A stretch of 64,000 nt of DNA from a virus: positions 1 to 64,000 of IMG/VR virus record IMGVR_UViG_3300043567_001187. The stretch is one strand, 5' to 3'. A program made the translations under genes and the position numbers. Positions 1-10,765 of this stretch are shown here, in pieces (position 1 is the stretch's first letter; the number at the start of each line of letters is the position of its first letter). A model generated the notes under the pieces. That model was not told where the DNA came from. It worked only from the letters and a program-made list of their open reading frames with translations, and searched no databases.

Positions 1-3000
1 AGTTTAGATCCTAGAGATTTAAGATTTTCTGCGATTGTTGAAGAACTAGGTGGTTTTAGACAAATTGGTAAAGTTATTCCTCTTATTCAACAGTTTGCAG
101 TAGCACAGCAGGCACTTAAAGTTGCTCAACAAGGCCAGGGTATTTTAGCTAAAGACGCCGCTACTGCACAATTAAGTTTAGCAAACCAAATAGCAAAAGT
201 AAGAGAAGAATTTTTAGCATTAATTAGAAGTATTGGTGAAAGTGATAGTTTTAAGAGTTTTGTTAATTTATCACTACAATTAGCTAGCGCCTTAATAAGA
301 GTAGCTGATGCTGCAAAAGATGTACTACCAGCTATTGCCGCTATTAGTACCATTAAAGGTATTTCAGCACTAACTCAATTTGGATCTGGATTTGCTAGAG
401 GATTAACAAGACCACGAGGTTTTGCTACTGGTGGATATGTTCCTGGTAGTGGCAATAGAGATACTGTTCCAGCAATGTTAACTCCCGGCGAGTTTGTTAT
501 TAGAAAAAAGGCTGTAGAAACTATTGGCGTAAACAGACTTCAAAATCTTAATACTGGTGGTGGTGTTCAAAAATTTGCTAGAGGTTCATTTGTTATGCCA
601 AAAGCTAGAGGCGTAGCTGGAGCAAGGGGTGCTAGAAGCAGATTTAAAGATCTCACAGAAGAAGAGTTAGCACAACTTAGCACGGCCGATATGATCAAAT
701 ACGCTAAAGCTCAAGCGCGAGATATATTTAGCTCTGGTGGAGCCGGTATTGCTACAAGCAGCAAATTTATACCAGTATCAAAAGAGAGAATAACACCAGA
801 ATTAGAATCTAGCTTAACAACATACTTAGGACAAAAAGGTTTTTGGAAAGAACAAGTTTCTCCGTTTGGTAAACCAAACAAAATGGCAGTTAAAGCACAA
901 GGTAAAATGTCTAGAGAAGAAGCATTAAAGAAGCAACAATCAAGAATGGCAGACGAAGTTGCTGCTAGATCTCAACAGTGGACTAGTATACGAAGTGGAT
1001 CAGCTATAGATAATTATTTATTGAGTTCTTTAAAAGATCCTATTCTTTCTGATTATAGAACTGTTCGTGGTGGAGGTAGTTTAAGTAAACCATTTTATAA
1101 TACTCGTTTAAGACAAGCTGTTAATAAAAGTTTAGAAAGTTATGATGATTTTGATTATAGCGCCGGTAATATTGATAAACTAGTAAGCAATTTTGCTGCT
1201 AAAAAATTTGCTAGTGGTGGTTTAGTGCAGAAGTTTGCTGAAGGAGGAGCACCATTACGTCAAAAAATGTCTAGAGAAGAAAGAATTCTACAAGGTATGG
1301 ATGGTGGTCAAACCAGGGGTGGGCGTCAAATATATAACTTTGGTGTTGCTGCTTTAAGAAGAGGAGGTAGAAGAGAAGGTGAGCCAGAACCAGCCAGTAT
1401 TTCTATAGAACCATTTACTATACCTGGCAAACCACCTAAAAAGGCTCAATTTTCTATAGGTACTTTATCAACTCAGGGATTAGATAAACAAATTGAATCA
1501 ATATTAAGTAAAGGATTTATAGACTCAGTATCGACTGCTGCTAATACATTAGGAAGTCAAATAGGTAGTAAACCAATAGTAGCAGGAGCAGCTATAAATA
1601 GAATTCTCAAAGGATCAGGATTTCAATCCGTCATAGGTGCTGGATTAGAAGCTTCGATAGCTAGTATAGGATCCCCTTATATTGATAAAACAGAAAAAAC
1701 AAAAATGTTTGATTTTCCACTCGGATTAGGATCACCAGCAACACTTTTTGGTTTACAGCCAAATATTCCAACAGATGTTACTAGAACTATTGGTGGATTT
1801 GGTAAAAATAGAAGTACCCTTAAAGATGCTGCAATTAGATTTGTAAACGCTATTGAGGGTGGCGAATTTACAAAAGCAAGAAAAGATAAAATTAATACAT
1901 ATCTAGAAAAAAGAAAACTAAGAAATGCATCACCGATCACATCAGGCCAGGATAGTTTATTATCATCTATTTTTGATGATCTTGGTTCAGGAACAGTTAG
2001 AGGTGGAGCTGATTTAAGAGCAAAATACGGATTTAATAAATTAACAAAAAAACAAGTATTTGAACAACTACCACTATTATCAGAACTAGAAAGAAAATCA
2101 TTTTTAGAGGAATTTCGCAGAGCAGTGCCAGTTAGACGTAAATTGGCCTCTGGAGGCTCTATCCAGGACACCGTTCCAGCCCTACTTACTCCTGGCGAGT
2201 TTGTTATTAATAAAAAAGCTGCTAGTCGTATAGGAGCATCAAGACTACATAATCTAAATAGGGCAGATAAAATTCAAGGATTTAATAAGGGCGGGGCGGT
2301 TGGTCATGTACAAAAGTTTGCTAGTGGTAGAACTGTGAACCCTGGCGATTTTGAAGCCAGAGTTCAAAGAATATTGATGATGTTAGAACAATTTGAAAAG
2401 AATATCTATGAAGGATCACGGGCGGCAGGACAAACTGCTAGTAAAGCAAAAGAAGCCGCCAGAATAGCTGCCGGTTATAGACTTTCATCTTTAGAAGATA
2501 GTGCTGAAAGTAGAGAAGTATCACGAAGATATGGTCAACAAGGAGCGCCTCAACCAAGCACATTTAGTAGTAGAGCACAACAATATCAACAAGCGTCAAT
2601 GAATGCAGCACCAGGTATTAAACAAGATGCCTTTTGGGCTATGGGTAAATTTAATAGCATAGTCGTTGCAAGTTCTAATGCATTAAATAAATTCGGCACT
2701 ACCGTCATTGGTGTTGCTCAAAATACTGGTAGGTTTGGTTCTCAAATAGCATCGAATCCAATAGGCACCTTCCTTAAGGCCATTGCACAGGCTACAAATG
2801 GACTATATAACTTATCCAAAGCTAGTATCGGCACAATAGGTGGAGCAGGAGCGTCTGCTTTAGGTTTAGGAGGGTATACTACAGGTGCTGGTGGTGCTGG
2901 TTTGGGTTTGGGTAGTTCAAATATGAGACAACAAGCGAGAGCTTTAAGAGCACAAGGATTACGTGGATCAGCACTACGCAATGCTATGATGAATGCTGGC

Positions 3001-6000
3001 GGTGGCGGCGGAGGTATGCTCCCCTATATGTTACCCGTTGTGGGAGGATTAGCGGTTGATAGCATATCTCAAAGATATGGGGGAGAAACTACAGATACAG
3101 GACGTTTCATAGGAAACGTAGGGTCATCAGCAATAAATTATGGTGCAACAGGAGCCATGATAGGCAGCATTATTCCCGGTGTTGGAACAGGTGTTGGTGC
3201 TCTTGCCGGAATCACTTATGGAGTATATGAAGGCTTAACCAAAGTTGAAGAAGCAAGCAAAGAGTATGCTGAAAAAATGCAATCTATGAATATTGAGAGA
3301 GTAGTAGGAGCTAATGCTCAAAATATAAGTTCTTTTGCTTCTAATTCGAATCTAAAAAATAGGGCGGCAGCATTACAAAGTTTACAAAATATATCAGCTG
3401 AAGAAGATAAACTCAATCTTGTCCGATCAAAAACAGATACCGACGCCACTTTTGCTAGAAGAATAGCGTCCTCCCAACAGTCAGGAGGCAATACTGCCGC
3501 ACAATTCTTAAATACTGAAATAATTAGAACAGGCAAAACATATAGCGAATTAGCGTCATCATTAGACCCCTCTGTTGTTAAAAATATTGTAGAAGCAGAT
3601 GAAACTTATGTTAAAGAAAGAGAAAGATATAATAGACTTCTACAAGAACAAAAAGACAGAGGATTAAGTACGGATAGTTCTGCTACGGTTGCCCTACAAA
3701 AAGAACGAGATGAAGCCTTGTCGGGATTAACCAAAGAAACCATTAATAGAGTAACAGCAGAAAGCAGAGCAGCTTTAGAAGCTGAAAAGACAGCTAAACA
3801 ACAAGCTATGTTGCAACAAGCTGTTGAAAGAGTAATGCAAACTTATTCTGACTCTTTTACTGTTTTTGACCAAATTCTTAATCGTTCTTCGGCCAGTATT
3901 GAGCAAATCAATCAAAGATTAGATAAGATATCTCGTGGACTATCAGGATTTTCTGCTACAGCAAAATTAGAAGAAAATATTAACGTATTAAGAAATCCTA
4001 AAGCATTTTCTACTAAGGAAAGAGATGCTGCTTTCTCTAACGCAGCATCATCTTTCCCAGGAATGGAAAAAACCTTCAAACAAATAGCGGATTATGGTAC
4101 TAATGCCGAAAAGGCTGTTAGAGAAAATTTAAAAAGTGTGAATACAGACCGACCAGATCAAGGAGCAGTTAAGCAAGATCAAATAGCTGTTATTAGAAAG
4201 ACTTTTGATAAACAAATAAACGAAGTATTCAAAGGAGATGAAACACTTAAAAGAGCAGTTGAAACCATCTTAGAAGAAGCAACAAAGGATGCTGAAAAAG
4301 GATTTCTTGATATAGATAGTGTTATTAAACAAATAGTAGAATCTACAGGAGGACAACTAGGAACAACAGTAGAGAATCTACTAATCAAATCTCAACAACA
4401 ATTGATAGATACTTTTGATAAAATCAAAGCTAGTGCCCAAGCTATTGCTAATATTAATCAAGAAATTATTGATAGGAATGCCGCTTTTACAGCACAAACA
4501 ACCAATAATAGTATGGCCTATAGAGAAGCGTTGGGACAAAGAATATCTCCTCAAGAAAGATTACGTCTAAATCTCTCTTCGAGTGCTCAAAGATTAGGTA
4601 TAGGCTTGGCCCCTGGTCAAACTTTAAATGCTAATATAATAGCTGATCGTAGAAGTCAGCTAGAACAACAACGAAGTACTAAACAACAAGAATTAGCTAA
4701 ATTAACACCAGACTTAGAAAAAAATAAGTCAGCAGAAGAAGCGGCCAAAGCTATTGATCAGTTGCAACAAGAACTAGCAAAACTAGATAGCGCTATCGAA
4801 ACTACTAATCAGGAGTTAGAAAAATTTGGAAATACTATACAATCTTCTATAGATGAAACTATTAATAAAATAGCCGATAGAGCAAAAGTTTTAGAAGAAA
4901 ATATGTCTTTCAGAAGAGAAGACTATACCTCTCAAATAACCTCTACTCCGGAACAGAGAATAGATGCTGCTACTATTCAAAGACTTACAAGAGATGCTAT
5001 AGGTGGTAACTATAATATTGGCTCGTCTCCTGGTGCTAATAAAGCCTATAACGAATTTATGGCTCCTTATAGACAGGAAATGGTCCGACTACAATCTGTT
5101 GGTGCTCAATTTACTACTCAAGGTATGCAAGAAGTTCAGAGAGTATTAGCAGAAGGAGAAAAAGTTCGTCAACAAGCTTTTGCTCAAGAAATTGAACAAA
5201 TTATCAATAATTTTCAAAGAACCAATAGAGATCCAGAAGATCCTCAACAAAGAGCGCAATTAGGTCAATTATTACAGAATTTAGGAAAAGCTCAAGGTAT
5301 AGATCCGGCACTCATTAAGCAAGTTGCAGAAGAAGCCCAAATGAATGCTCAAGATAGAGCAAATGCAGCAAAGGCTGACCAAAAAATTATAGAATTTACA
5401 GCAGAGCTTAAGACACTATATACTGATCAGGCTACTGCTAATAAAGCTCTAAATGAAGAATCTAATGCTAGAATAATTGCGATACAGAAGGATGTGGTTG
5501 CTCCTACGCTAGAAGCTGTAACAACAAACACAAACCTTCTAAAAGCAGAAATTAAAAGATTAAGTGACGCGGTAACAGCTTTGGCGGCTGCTGGTGGAAA
5601 GCCAGTGCCAGTAGCAGCAGCACCAGCTGTTGTCGCGGGTGGTAACGCTAAGGGTGGATTAATATATGCAAATAGAGGTATGCTAGTTGATTATCAACCA
5701 AAAGGAACCGATACTGTACCCGCTATGTTAACCCCTGGGGAATTTGTTGTAAACAAAGATGCTACCCAAAAGAATTTAGGATTATTAAGAAGTATTAATA
5801 GTGGTTCAAAAGCATATAGTAAGGGTGGAGTAGTTTATGCTGCTAATGGTGGTGAGATATTAGCTAGATATAATGGTGAAGTTAAAAAATGGGAAGAAGA
5901 TTTTGCGGCTAAAAAAGCTCGCTGGACGGATAAACCACCAGAATTTACAACTTGGTTAAGAAATCAAGGATATGATAGTACTGAGCAAGAAAATGCTATC

Positions 6001-9000
6001 AGAGCACGAGGACGATCCAGAACAAGAGCAGTTAGAGATCGACAAAGCTTACAAACATCATATACATCACAAAAACCACCAACATCATCAACAGCTCTAG
6101 ATACATATAATAAATATGGCCCCTCGTCAGATGCTGATATACAGGCAAGGTTCAACACTCCTGTTCCAGAAAGGGGTGGAATTAAAAAGATTGAAAATAA
6201 TAGACTAGGACAAAAAATTTATTACAACGACGGTACGGTAGAACAACTCATACAGAAAGATGAGATTAGTAATCAAAATCAAGCATTAGAAACTTTAGTA
6301 GTAGGACCAGCTATTGGTAAGGGAATAAGTTTAGCGGCTAAAGGATTATCAAGATTTATCCCCAAAAAAATTAAATCATCAGTAACCACTACAACACAAG
6401 AAGCAGATTCTCTTACTCCAGATGCTTATAAATGGTTTTCACCAGAAACAGCAGATCCTGATAATATACGCGACTTTGTAAAAGCTGGTTTAAATATACC
6501 TGAAGCCAAAGCTGCCAGAGCTAGTGGATACAGATTACTCAAAAGAGCTAATCAAATAGATCTGGTTGATTCTAATGGTAACACTATTAGAAGATTAACA
6601 TATGGTGGAGAACCTTTAAACCCCACTATGGCTCAGGCAACCAGAGCTGCTATAAGAGAGGCTCGTCGATATAATCAAGAGGCTATGTTACCGCGTCGTC
6701 CTCGCCAGCCCGTAACCACTAATAGCTCACCAAGAGTGGCAACAACCACAGGTGCTGTTGCAGCAGCAGGGGTAATTGGAACAGGAATAGGGACTGTTGG
6801 TAACAGATTCTCTTCGAATCAACAGCCTAGTTCAACAACTACAGCATCTAGACAAGACGTTGTTGTTAGACCCACAAGTAGAACAGAGCCAAAAAAACCA
6901 CCCAAACCAGTTGTTTCTGACAATAATCGTGGCATAATAAGAGAAGAAGTTCCATCAGTAACAAAGCCAGAGGTATATGGTGCTCATCCCGCCACGGCAT
7001 CACTTAGTCCTTTTAATTTTGAGGATATAGATCCTACTGGCTCATACGACTATTATAAAGCCGCACTAGCGAGACTTGATAGCGAATTAAAAACAGTTCC
7101 AAAGGTATTATTCTATACTACAGATTGGTATAGGAATGTACAAGATGCTAATTATCAATATTATAAAGCAATGGAAGAAAAAGCAAAATATAGATTTGGT
7201 GAACCAGATCATATTAGATTTATAGAAAGCGAAAGAGCCAGAATACTGCAACAATATCAGGATAAAAAAGCTTTAGTTATGAAAAGAATTAGTGAAACTG
7301 CTAGTCCTTTTGATCCTGAATATAAACCAGCAGCCGCTATGCAAAATGAAAAAGAGGCTAATCCTATGCCTCAAACAGCGCCAAGTTCACGCAACGATGC
7401 TAGGTCCGAAGTTAGAAAACCAAGAAATGCTAAAGAAGCAAGACAAATGGAAGCTGAAAGACTAGATAAAGCAGGAATAGACTCACAAGCAGTGAATCTT
7501 GATCGTAGCGCTAAAGAAGCCATGTTTAAAAAACATTTTGAAGCTATTAATAAGCAGATCAATATACCTATAAGTAATAAACTAGCATATCTTACTCAGA
7601 TAGCTAATGATCCACGTTTTGTTGGTAATCCTGACTTACCAGAAATAAATAGAAAAATTAATGGTTTAAGCGGCTTACTTATTAGTGAAGGTATGCTTAA
7701 AGCTGCATATGGTTTATACAGAATACCAGAAATAGTTCCAGATATAGCAAAGGCTCAACAAGAAATTACAAATAGGGTAAAAGCGGCCAGCGCATTATTA
7801 AAATTCTCAGGATCTCGTAGAGAATTTTTACAAACCGGTGTCCCAGTCGCCGCACAAAACAGATCAAAGGGTGGATTAATTTATGCTAGTAATGGAATGA
7901 TGGTTCCTTATGAACCCAAAGGAACAGATACGGTGCCTGCTATGCTTACTCCAGGAGAGTTTGTTGTAAATAGAGAATCAACACAGAAAAATTTAGGACT
8001 ATTAAAAGCTATTAACAAAGCTCGTGGCGGAAAGATCTCTATGGAAGAGTTACAAATGCTAACGGGGACTTCGAGAGCAGGATTTTATACTATTTCTCCT
8101 GATGACCCAATGTTTATTGATGGATCTTCTATGAGATCAAGACCATGGGCTAGGGGCGGAGAAAAAGAAGCAACAGACCAGTATTACTATATGCAAAAAC
8201 TTTTTGAGGAATATTGGTCTAAACCTCAAATGAGAAGATATAGAAGTACTCCTGAAGGTCAAGCAAAATATGATAAAATGCGTAAAATGATAGCAACCGG
8301 TTTTGGACTTGATGCTGTAGGTCGGCCAGTTTTTAACAATCCTTTTAGTAAGTATGGAGATCCAGCATCACACGCTAAAGATTTAGAAACTATATTCGGC
8401 AGATTACCGCAGGGGATGAGCTATTCTTCTTCCACTAATGCTGCTGGGGGTAATGCATTAATGAATCAGTGGAGAAGTAATGGTGGATTAATCTATGCTA
8501 GTCAAGGTCAATTAGTCAATTATCAACCAAGAGGTAGCGATACTGTTCCCGCTATGCTTACTCCTGGAGAATTTGTCGTTAATAAAGAATCAACACAAAA
8601 AAATCTGGGCCTATTAACTGCTATTAATAAGAGTCGTGGTGGCGTAATCTATGCTAGAGATGGAGTAGAAGTTGGCGCTGGTAGTAATTCGTCTTATGGA
8701 AGTATGGGTGCTACTACCGTTAATTTTAGCATTCCACAAGATATTAAAGATCAGCTATCATCGTTAACTATGATTAAACTAGATCCCGCGGCGATAACAT
8801 CTCTTAATTCGTTCAAAACAGATTTTAGTAATATAGTACAAAGGTTAAACAATCTTAATATTAATATTCCAGCAAAAATTGAGATGGTTGGAACTCATCA
8901 GGTTAATGTTACTATAGATGCTCCTGCTCTAGAAAACATGATTCCTGGTATAGAGAGTATGGTAGCATCATCAGTATCTAGTAAGATGGAACAAATTTGG

Positions 9001-9048
9001 AATCAAAGTGGCGGTGAACTAGGACCTACTCCAACAATGTACGGATAA
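1..9048 (+). CDS. Tail tape-measure protein (5' end outside the window)
   Basis: The frame is open from base 1, so the first Met codon at 475 is internal and the gene starts to the left of the window; at least 3015 residues are present. The tape measure sets tail length and is packed inside the tail tube. Supporting signs are the extreme length, Gln/Ala/Glu-rich helical and coiled-coil stretches (about 3240-5560), and a Gly-rich hydrophobic segment at about 2995-3240 (MLPYMLPVVGG, then GAMIGSIIPGVGTGVGALAG) that could form the membrane-active part. The motif DTVPAMLTPGEFVV(N/I), known from many tape-measure proteins, occurs five times, near 463, 2167, 5710, 7927 and 8539. The last three copies are followed by TQKNLGLL. 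A second short motif, VQKFA-x-G, recurs near 565, 1222 and 2310. The C-terminal 120 residues are a different, beta-rich sequence. Function is secure; domain borders are rough. Confidence 0.9.
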   Translation, partial: SLDPRDLRFSAIVEELGGFRQIGKVIPLIQQFAVAQQALKVAQQGQGILAKDAATAQLSLANQIAKVREEFLALIRSIGESDSFKSFVNLSLQLASALIRVADAAKDVLPAIAAISTIKGISALTQFGSGFARGLTRPRGFATGGYVPGSGNRDTVPAMLTPGEFVIRKKAVETIGVNRLQNLNTGGGVQKFARGSFVMPKARGVAGARGARSRFKDLTEEELAQLSTADMIKYAKAQARDIFSSGGAGIATSSKFIPVSKERITPELESSLTTYLGQKGFWKEQVSPFGKPNKMAVKAQGKMSREEALKKQQSRMADEVAARSQQWTSIRSGSAIDNYLLSSLKDPILSDYRTVRGGGSLSKPFYNTRLRQAVNKSLESYDDFDYSAGNIDKLVSNFAAKKFASGGLVQKFAEGGAPLRQKMSREERILQGMDGGQTRGGRQIYNFGVAALRRGGRREGEPEPASISIEPFTIPGKPPKKAQFSIGTLSTQGLDKQIESILSKGFIDSVSTAANTLGSQIGSKPIVAGAAINRILKGSGFQSVIGAGLEASIASIGSPYIDKTEKTKMFDFPLGLGSPATLFGLQPNIPTDVTRTIGGFGKNRSTLKDAAIRFVNAIEGGEFTKARKDKINTYLEKRKLRNASPITSGQDSLLSSIFDDLGSGTVRGGADLRAKYGFNKLTKKQVFEQLPLLSELERKSFLEEFRRAVPVRRKLASGGSIQDTVPALLTPGEFVINKKAASRIGASRLHNLNRADKIQGFNKGGAVGHVQKFASGRTVNPGDFEARVQRILMMLEQFEKNIYEGSRAAGQTASKAKEAARIAAGYRLSSLEDSAESREVSRRYGQQGAPQPSTFSSRAQQYQQASMNAAPGIKQDAFWAMGKFNSIVVASSNALNKFGTTVIGVAQNTGRFGSQIASNPIGTFLKAIAQATNGLYNLSKASIGTIGGAGASALGLGGYTTGAGGAGLGLGSSNMRQQARALRAQGLRGSALRNAMMNAGGGGGGMLPYMLPVVGGLAVDSISQRYGGETTDTGRFIGNVGSSAINYGATGAMIGSIIPGVGTGVGALAGITYGVYEGLTKVEEASKEYAEKMQSMNIERVVGANAQNISSFASNSNLKNRAAALQSLQNISAEEDKLNLVRSKTDTDATFARRIASSQQSGGNTAAQFLNTEIIRTGKTYSELASSLDPSVVKNIVEADETYVKERERYNRLLQEQKDRGLSTDSSATVALQKERDEALSGLTKETINRVTAESRAALEAEKTAKQQAMLQQAVERVMQTYSDSFTVFDQILNRSSASIEQINQRLDKISRGLSGFSATAKLEENINVLRNPKAFSTKERDAAFSNAASSFPGMEKTFKQIADYGTNAEKAVRENLKSVNTDRPDQGAVKQDQIAVIRKTFDKQINEVFKGDETLKRAVETILEEATKDAEKGFLDIDSVIKQIVESTGGQLGTTVENLLIKSQQQLIDTFDKIKASAQAIANINQEIIDRNAAFTAQTTNNSMAYREALGQRISPQERLRLNLSSSAQRLGIGLAPGQTLNANIIADRRSQLEQQRSTKQQELAKLTPDLEKNKSAEEAAKAIDQLQQELAKLDSAIETTNQELEKFGNTIQSSIDETINKIADRAKVLEENMSFRREDYTSQITSTPEQRIDAATIQRLTRDAIGGNYNIGSSPGANKAYNEFMAPYRQEMVRLQSVGAQFTTQGMQEVQRVLAEGEKVRQQAFAQEIEQIINNFQRTNRDPEDPQQRAQLGQLLQNLGKAQGIDPALIKQVAEEAQMNAQDRANAAKADQKIIEFTAELKTLYTDQATANKALNEESNARIIAIQKDVVAPTLEAVTTNTNLLKAEIKRLSDAVTALAAAGGKPVPVAAAPAVVAGGNAKGGLIYANRGMLVDYQPKGTDTVPAMLTPGEFVVNKDATQKNLGLLRSINSGSKAYSKGGVVYAANGGEILARYNGEVKKWEEDFAAKKARWTDKPPEFTTWLRNQGYDSTEQENAIRARGRSRTRAVRDRQSLQTSYTSQKPPTSSTALDTYNKYGPSSDADIQARFNTPVPERGGIKKIENNRLGQKIYYNDGTVEQLIQKDEISNQNQALETLVVGPAIGKGISLAAKGLSRFIPKKIKSSVTTTTQEADSLTPDAYKWFSPETADPDNIRDFVKAGLNIPEAKAARASGYRLLKRANQIDLVDSNGNTIRRLTYGGEPLNPTMAQATRAAIREARRYNQEAMLPRRPRQPVTTNSSPRVATTTGAVAAAGVIGTGIGTVGNRFSSNQQPSSTTTASRQDVVVRPTSRTEPKKPPKPVVSDNNRGIIREEVPSVTKPEVYGAHPATASLSPFNFEDIDPTGSYDYYKAALARLDSELKTVPKVLFYTTDWYRNVQDANYQYYKAMEEKAKYRFGEPDHIRFIESERARILQQYQDKKALVMKRISETASPFDPEYKPAAAMQNEKEANPMPQTAPSSRNDARSEVRKPRNAKEARQMEAERLDKAGIDSQAVNLDRSAKEAMFKKHFEAINKQINIPISNKLAYLTQIANDPRFVGNPDLPEINRKINGLSGLLISEGMLKAAYGLYRIPEIVPDIAKAQQEITNRVKAASALLKFSGSRREFLQTGVPVAAQNRSKGGLIYASNGMMVPYEPKGTDTVPAMLTPGEFVVNRESTQKNLGLLKAINKARGGKISMEELQMLTGTSRAGFYTISPDDPMFIDGSSMRSRPWARGGEKEATDQYYYMQKLFEEYWSKPQMRRYRSTPEGQAKYDKMRKMIATGFGLDAVGRPVFNNPFSKYGDPASHAKDLETIFGRLPQGMSYSSSTNAAGGNALMNQWRSNGGLIYASQGQLVNYQPRGSDTVPAMLTPGEFVVNKESTQKNLGLLTAINKSRGGVIYARDGVEVGAGSNSSYGSMGATTVNFSIPQDIKDQLSSLTMIKLDPAAITSLNSFKTDFSNIVQRLNNLNINIPAKIEMVGTHQVNVTIDAPALENMIPGIESMVASSVSSKMEQIWNQSGGELGPTPTMYG

Positions 9049-9052
9049 TATT

Positions 9053-10765
9053 ATGAGTTATGACCCTCCAGTAAAACTATACTATGCAGCAAATAATGAG
9101 TCTACTAGTGAAGACTGTAGATTAGTTCCAGCACCACAAATCAGTATTAGTCCAGAAATATATTATGCAAATAATATAGCAATAGGATATACTTTTAATG
9201 TAACGTTAAATGGTTATGCTACTTCTTTAGACCTTAGAAATCCAGCTCCTAGTGCGATTTTTTCAGATACCCTAGAATCTATTCAAAATATAAAAAATCT
9301 TTTTTTTGTTAATAATGGCACTTTACTTATCACTAACAACGGTAGTGAAATTTTAAAAGGTACTGGAGGCATAGTAAAAAGTATACAGTTTGAAGAATCT
9401 GATAATCAATGGATTAATTATGCTCCGTATACTATAGAACTAGAACTGAACGAATTAAATATTGGAAGCTGTGGTGGTGCCCCATCTTTTGCTTGTGGAA
9501 ATATCCCAGAAGGTATAGTAGAAACACCAGAATTAGTTGATATGACTAAATATAAAATTAAATCTTTTGAAGATAGTTGGAGTATTACTTTAGATGAAAA
9601 TATTTATAGTAGCCATAGCGGGATTGATAATCAGTACTTTAACTTAGAATACAATGTTAGCGCTATAGGCAAACATTACTTTAATGGTCAAAACTTATTA
9701 CCAGCTTGGGAACAAGCTAAAAACTTTTGTCAAGATAGATTAACTAAACAAATCAATAGTTTAACTGATCAATGCTTAGACGGAGAAACAACAGAAGGAT
9801 GTGAAGGCACTACGTTATCTAATGCTTTTATAACTTCTGATGGTAACGGCATACTATCAGAAATAAACCTAGATTCTAGTTATGATATTTTTAATGAAAG
9901 CGCTAGTGTAGAAGCTTCAGAAGCTGAAGGTTCTTTCAAAATTAACTATAAAAGCATAATAAAAAAAAGAGGAAGTGCTGAAAAAGCTATTCATACTTTT
10001 ATAGTAACTAAAAAAATATCAGATGACGAGAACGGAAAAATTATTTCATACAATATTTCAGGCTCAATACAGGGGTTGATCCCTGGAGCTTTAATAAGAA
10101 AAGAAAGTCATTTAAAACTACCATCGTATGGAACAGTAATTGAAAGCACTACTTTCAACGGCGATTCTAAGTATAGTAATGCTTATAGTTATTATATCTC
10201 TAATGTAGGAGATAATAAAACTTTACTAGTAGATTTTGTTAGAGATAAAATAAATAATAATGATATTAATATCACATACGCAGGATTAGGAATATCAGGA
10301 TGTTCTGATCCTACTACAGCTCCAGACAGATGTACATCTTTTTCTTTAACGCATGACAATATCAAAGGGATAATATCTTATGAAGCCGAATATGATGGAT
10401 CTAAAATATTAAGCTTAATAGATAAAATTCCTATAAAAACATATAGCTTATCCATAGAAGAACCATTGCCTATGACGGCAGAATTTATAATCCCTGGAAG
10501 AAGCGGTGGTCCGGTGATACAATTGCTAGATATCGAAACCCCACGCAAATACACATTATCGGTGGAAGGATTAGAGACACCAAACTTGTGCAACACAACG
10601 AATATAAGTTCTTTGGTTTCCGGCGCCTGTAATGGAGACTATGCTATAGATAGCGTTGGTATTCCTAATATAGACTTAGGCACTGTTTTCTTAATAGAAG
10701 AAAAATACAAAAAAGGATTTAATGGTACTTATACTCTTAATAGGACTTATATAGAATATGAGTAA
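9053..10765 (+). CDS. Putative virion/tail protein, first of a tandem paralogous pair
   Basis: 570 residues, beginning 4 bases after the tape-measure stop and therefore in the same transcription unit. I do not recognise a named family. It is clearly paralogous to the next gene. Both have an N-terminal PAP(Q/K)I-I...YAN-AIGY...VTLNG block, a middle KIK-F-DSW block followed by PW-QAKNF-QD-L, an (E/T)SEAEG(S/T)F block, an EAIH-F...KKIS block and an I-G-I(Q/K)GL block. Predominantly beta-type sequence and position right after the tape measure suggest a tail-tip or baseplate component; that role is inferred. Two Cys-rich patches (near residues 140 and 235) are not shared with the paralogue. No strong Shine-Dalgarno sequence is visible before the start. 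Confidence 0.7.
   Translation: MSYDPPVKLYYAANNESTSEDCRLVPAPQISISPEIYYANNIAIGYTFNVTLNGYATSLDLRNPAPSAIFSDTLESIQNIKNLFFVNNGTLLITNNGSEILKGTGGIVKSIQFEESDNQWINYAPYTIELELNELNIGSCGGAPSFACGNIPEGIVETPELVDMTKYKIKSFEDSWSITLDENIYSSHSGIDNQYFNLEYNVSAIGKHYFNGQNLLPAWEQAKNFCQDRLTKQINSLTDQCLDGETTEGCEGTTLSNAFITSDGNGILSEINLDSSYDIFNESASVEASEAEGSFKINYKSIIKKRGSAEKAIHTFIVTKKISDDENGKIISYNISGSIQGLIPGALIRKESHLKLPSYGTVIESTTFNGDSKYSNAYSYYISNVGDNKTLLVDFVRDKINNNDINITYAGLGISGCSDPTTAPDRCTSFSLTHDNIKGIISYEAEYDGSKILSLIDKIPIKTYSLSIEEPLPMTAEFIIPGRSGGPVIQLLDIETPRKYTLSVEGLETPNLCNTTNISSLVSGACNGDYAIDSVGIPNIDLGTVFLIEEKYKKGFNGTYTLNRTYIEYE

Noticed and set aside
475-9048. Tape-measure gene beginning at the ATG at 475
   Set aside because: The frame is open back to base 1 and the ATG lies in the middle of the DTVPAML motif, so it cannot be the start.
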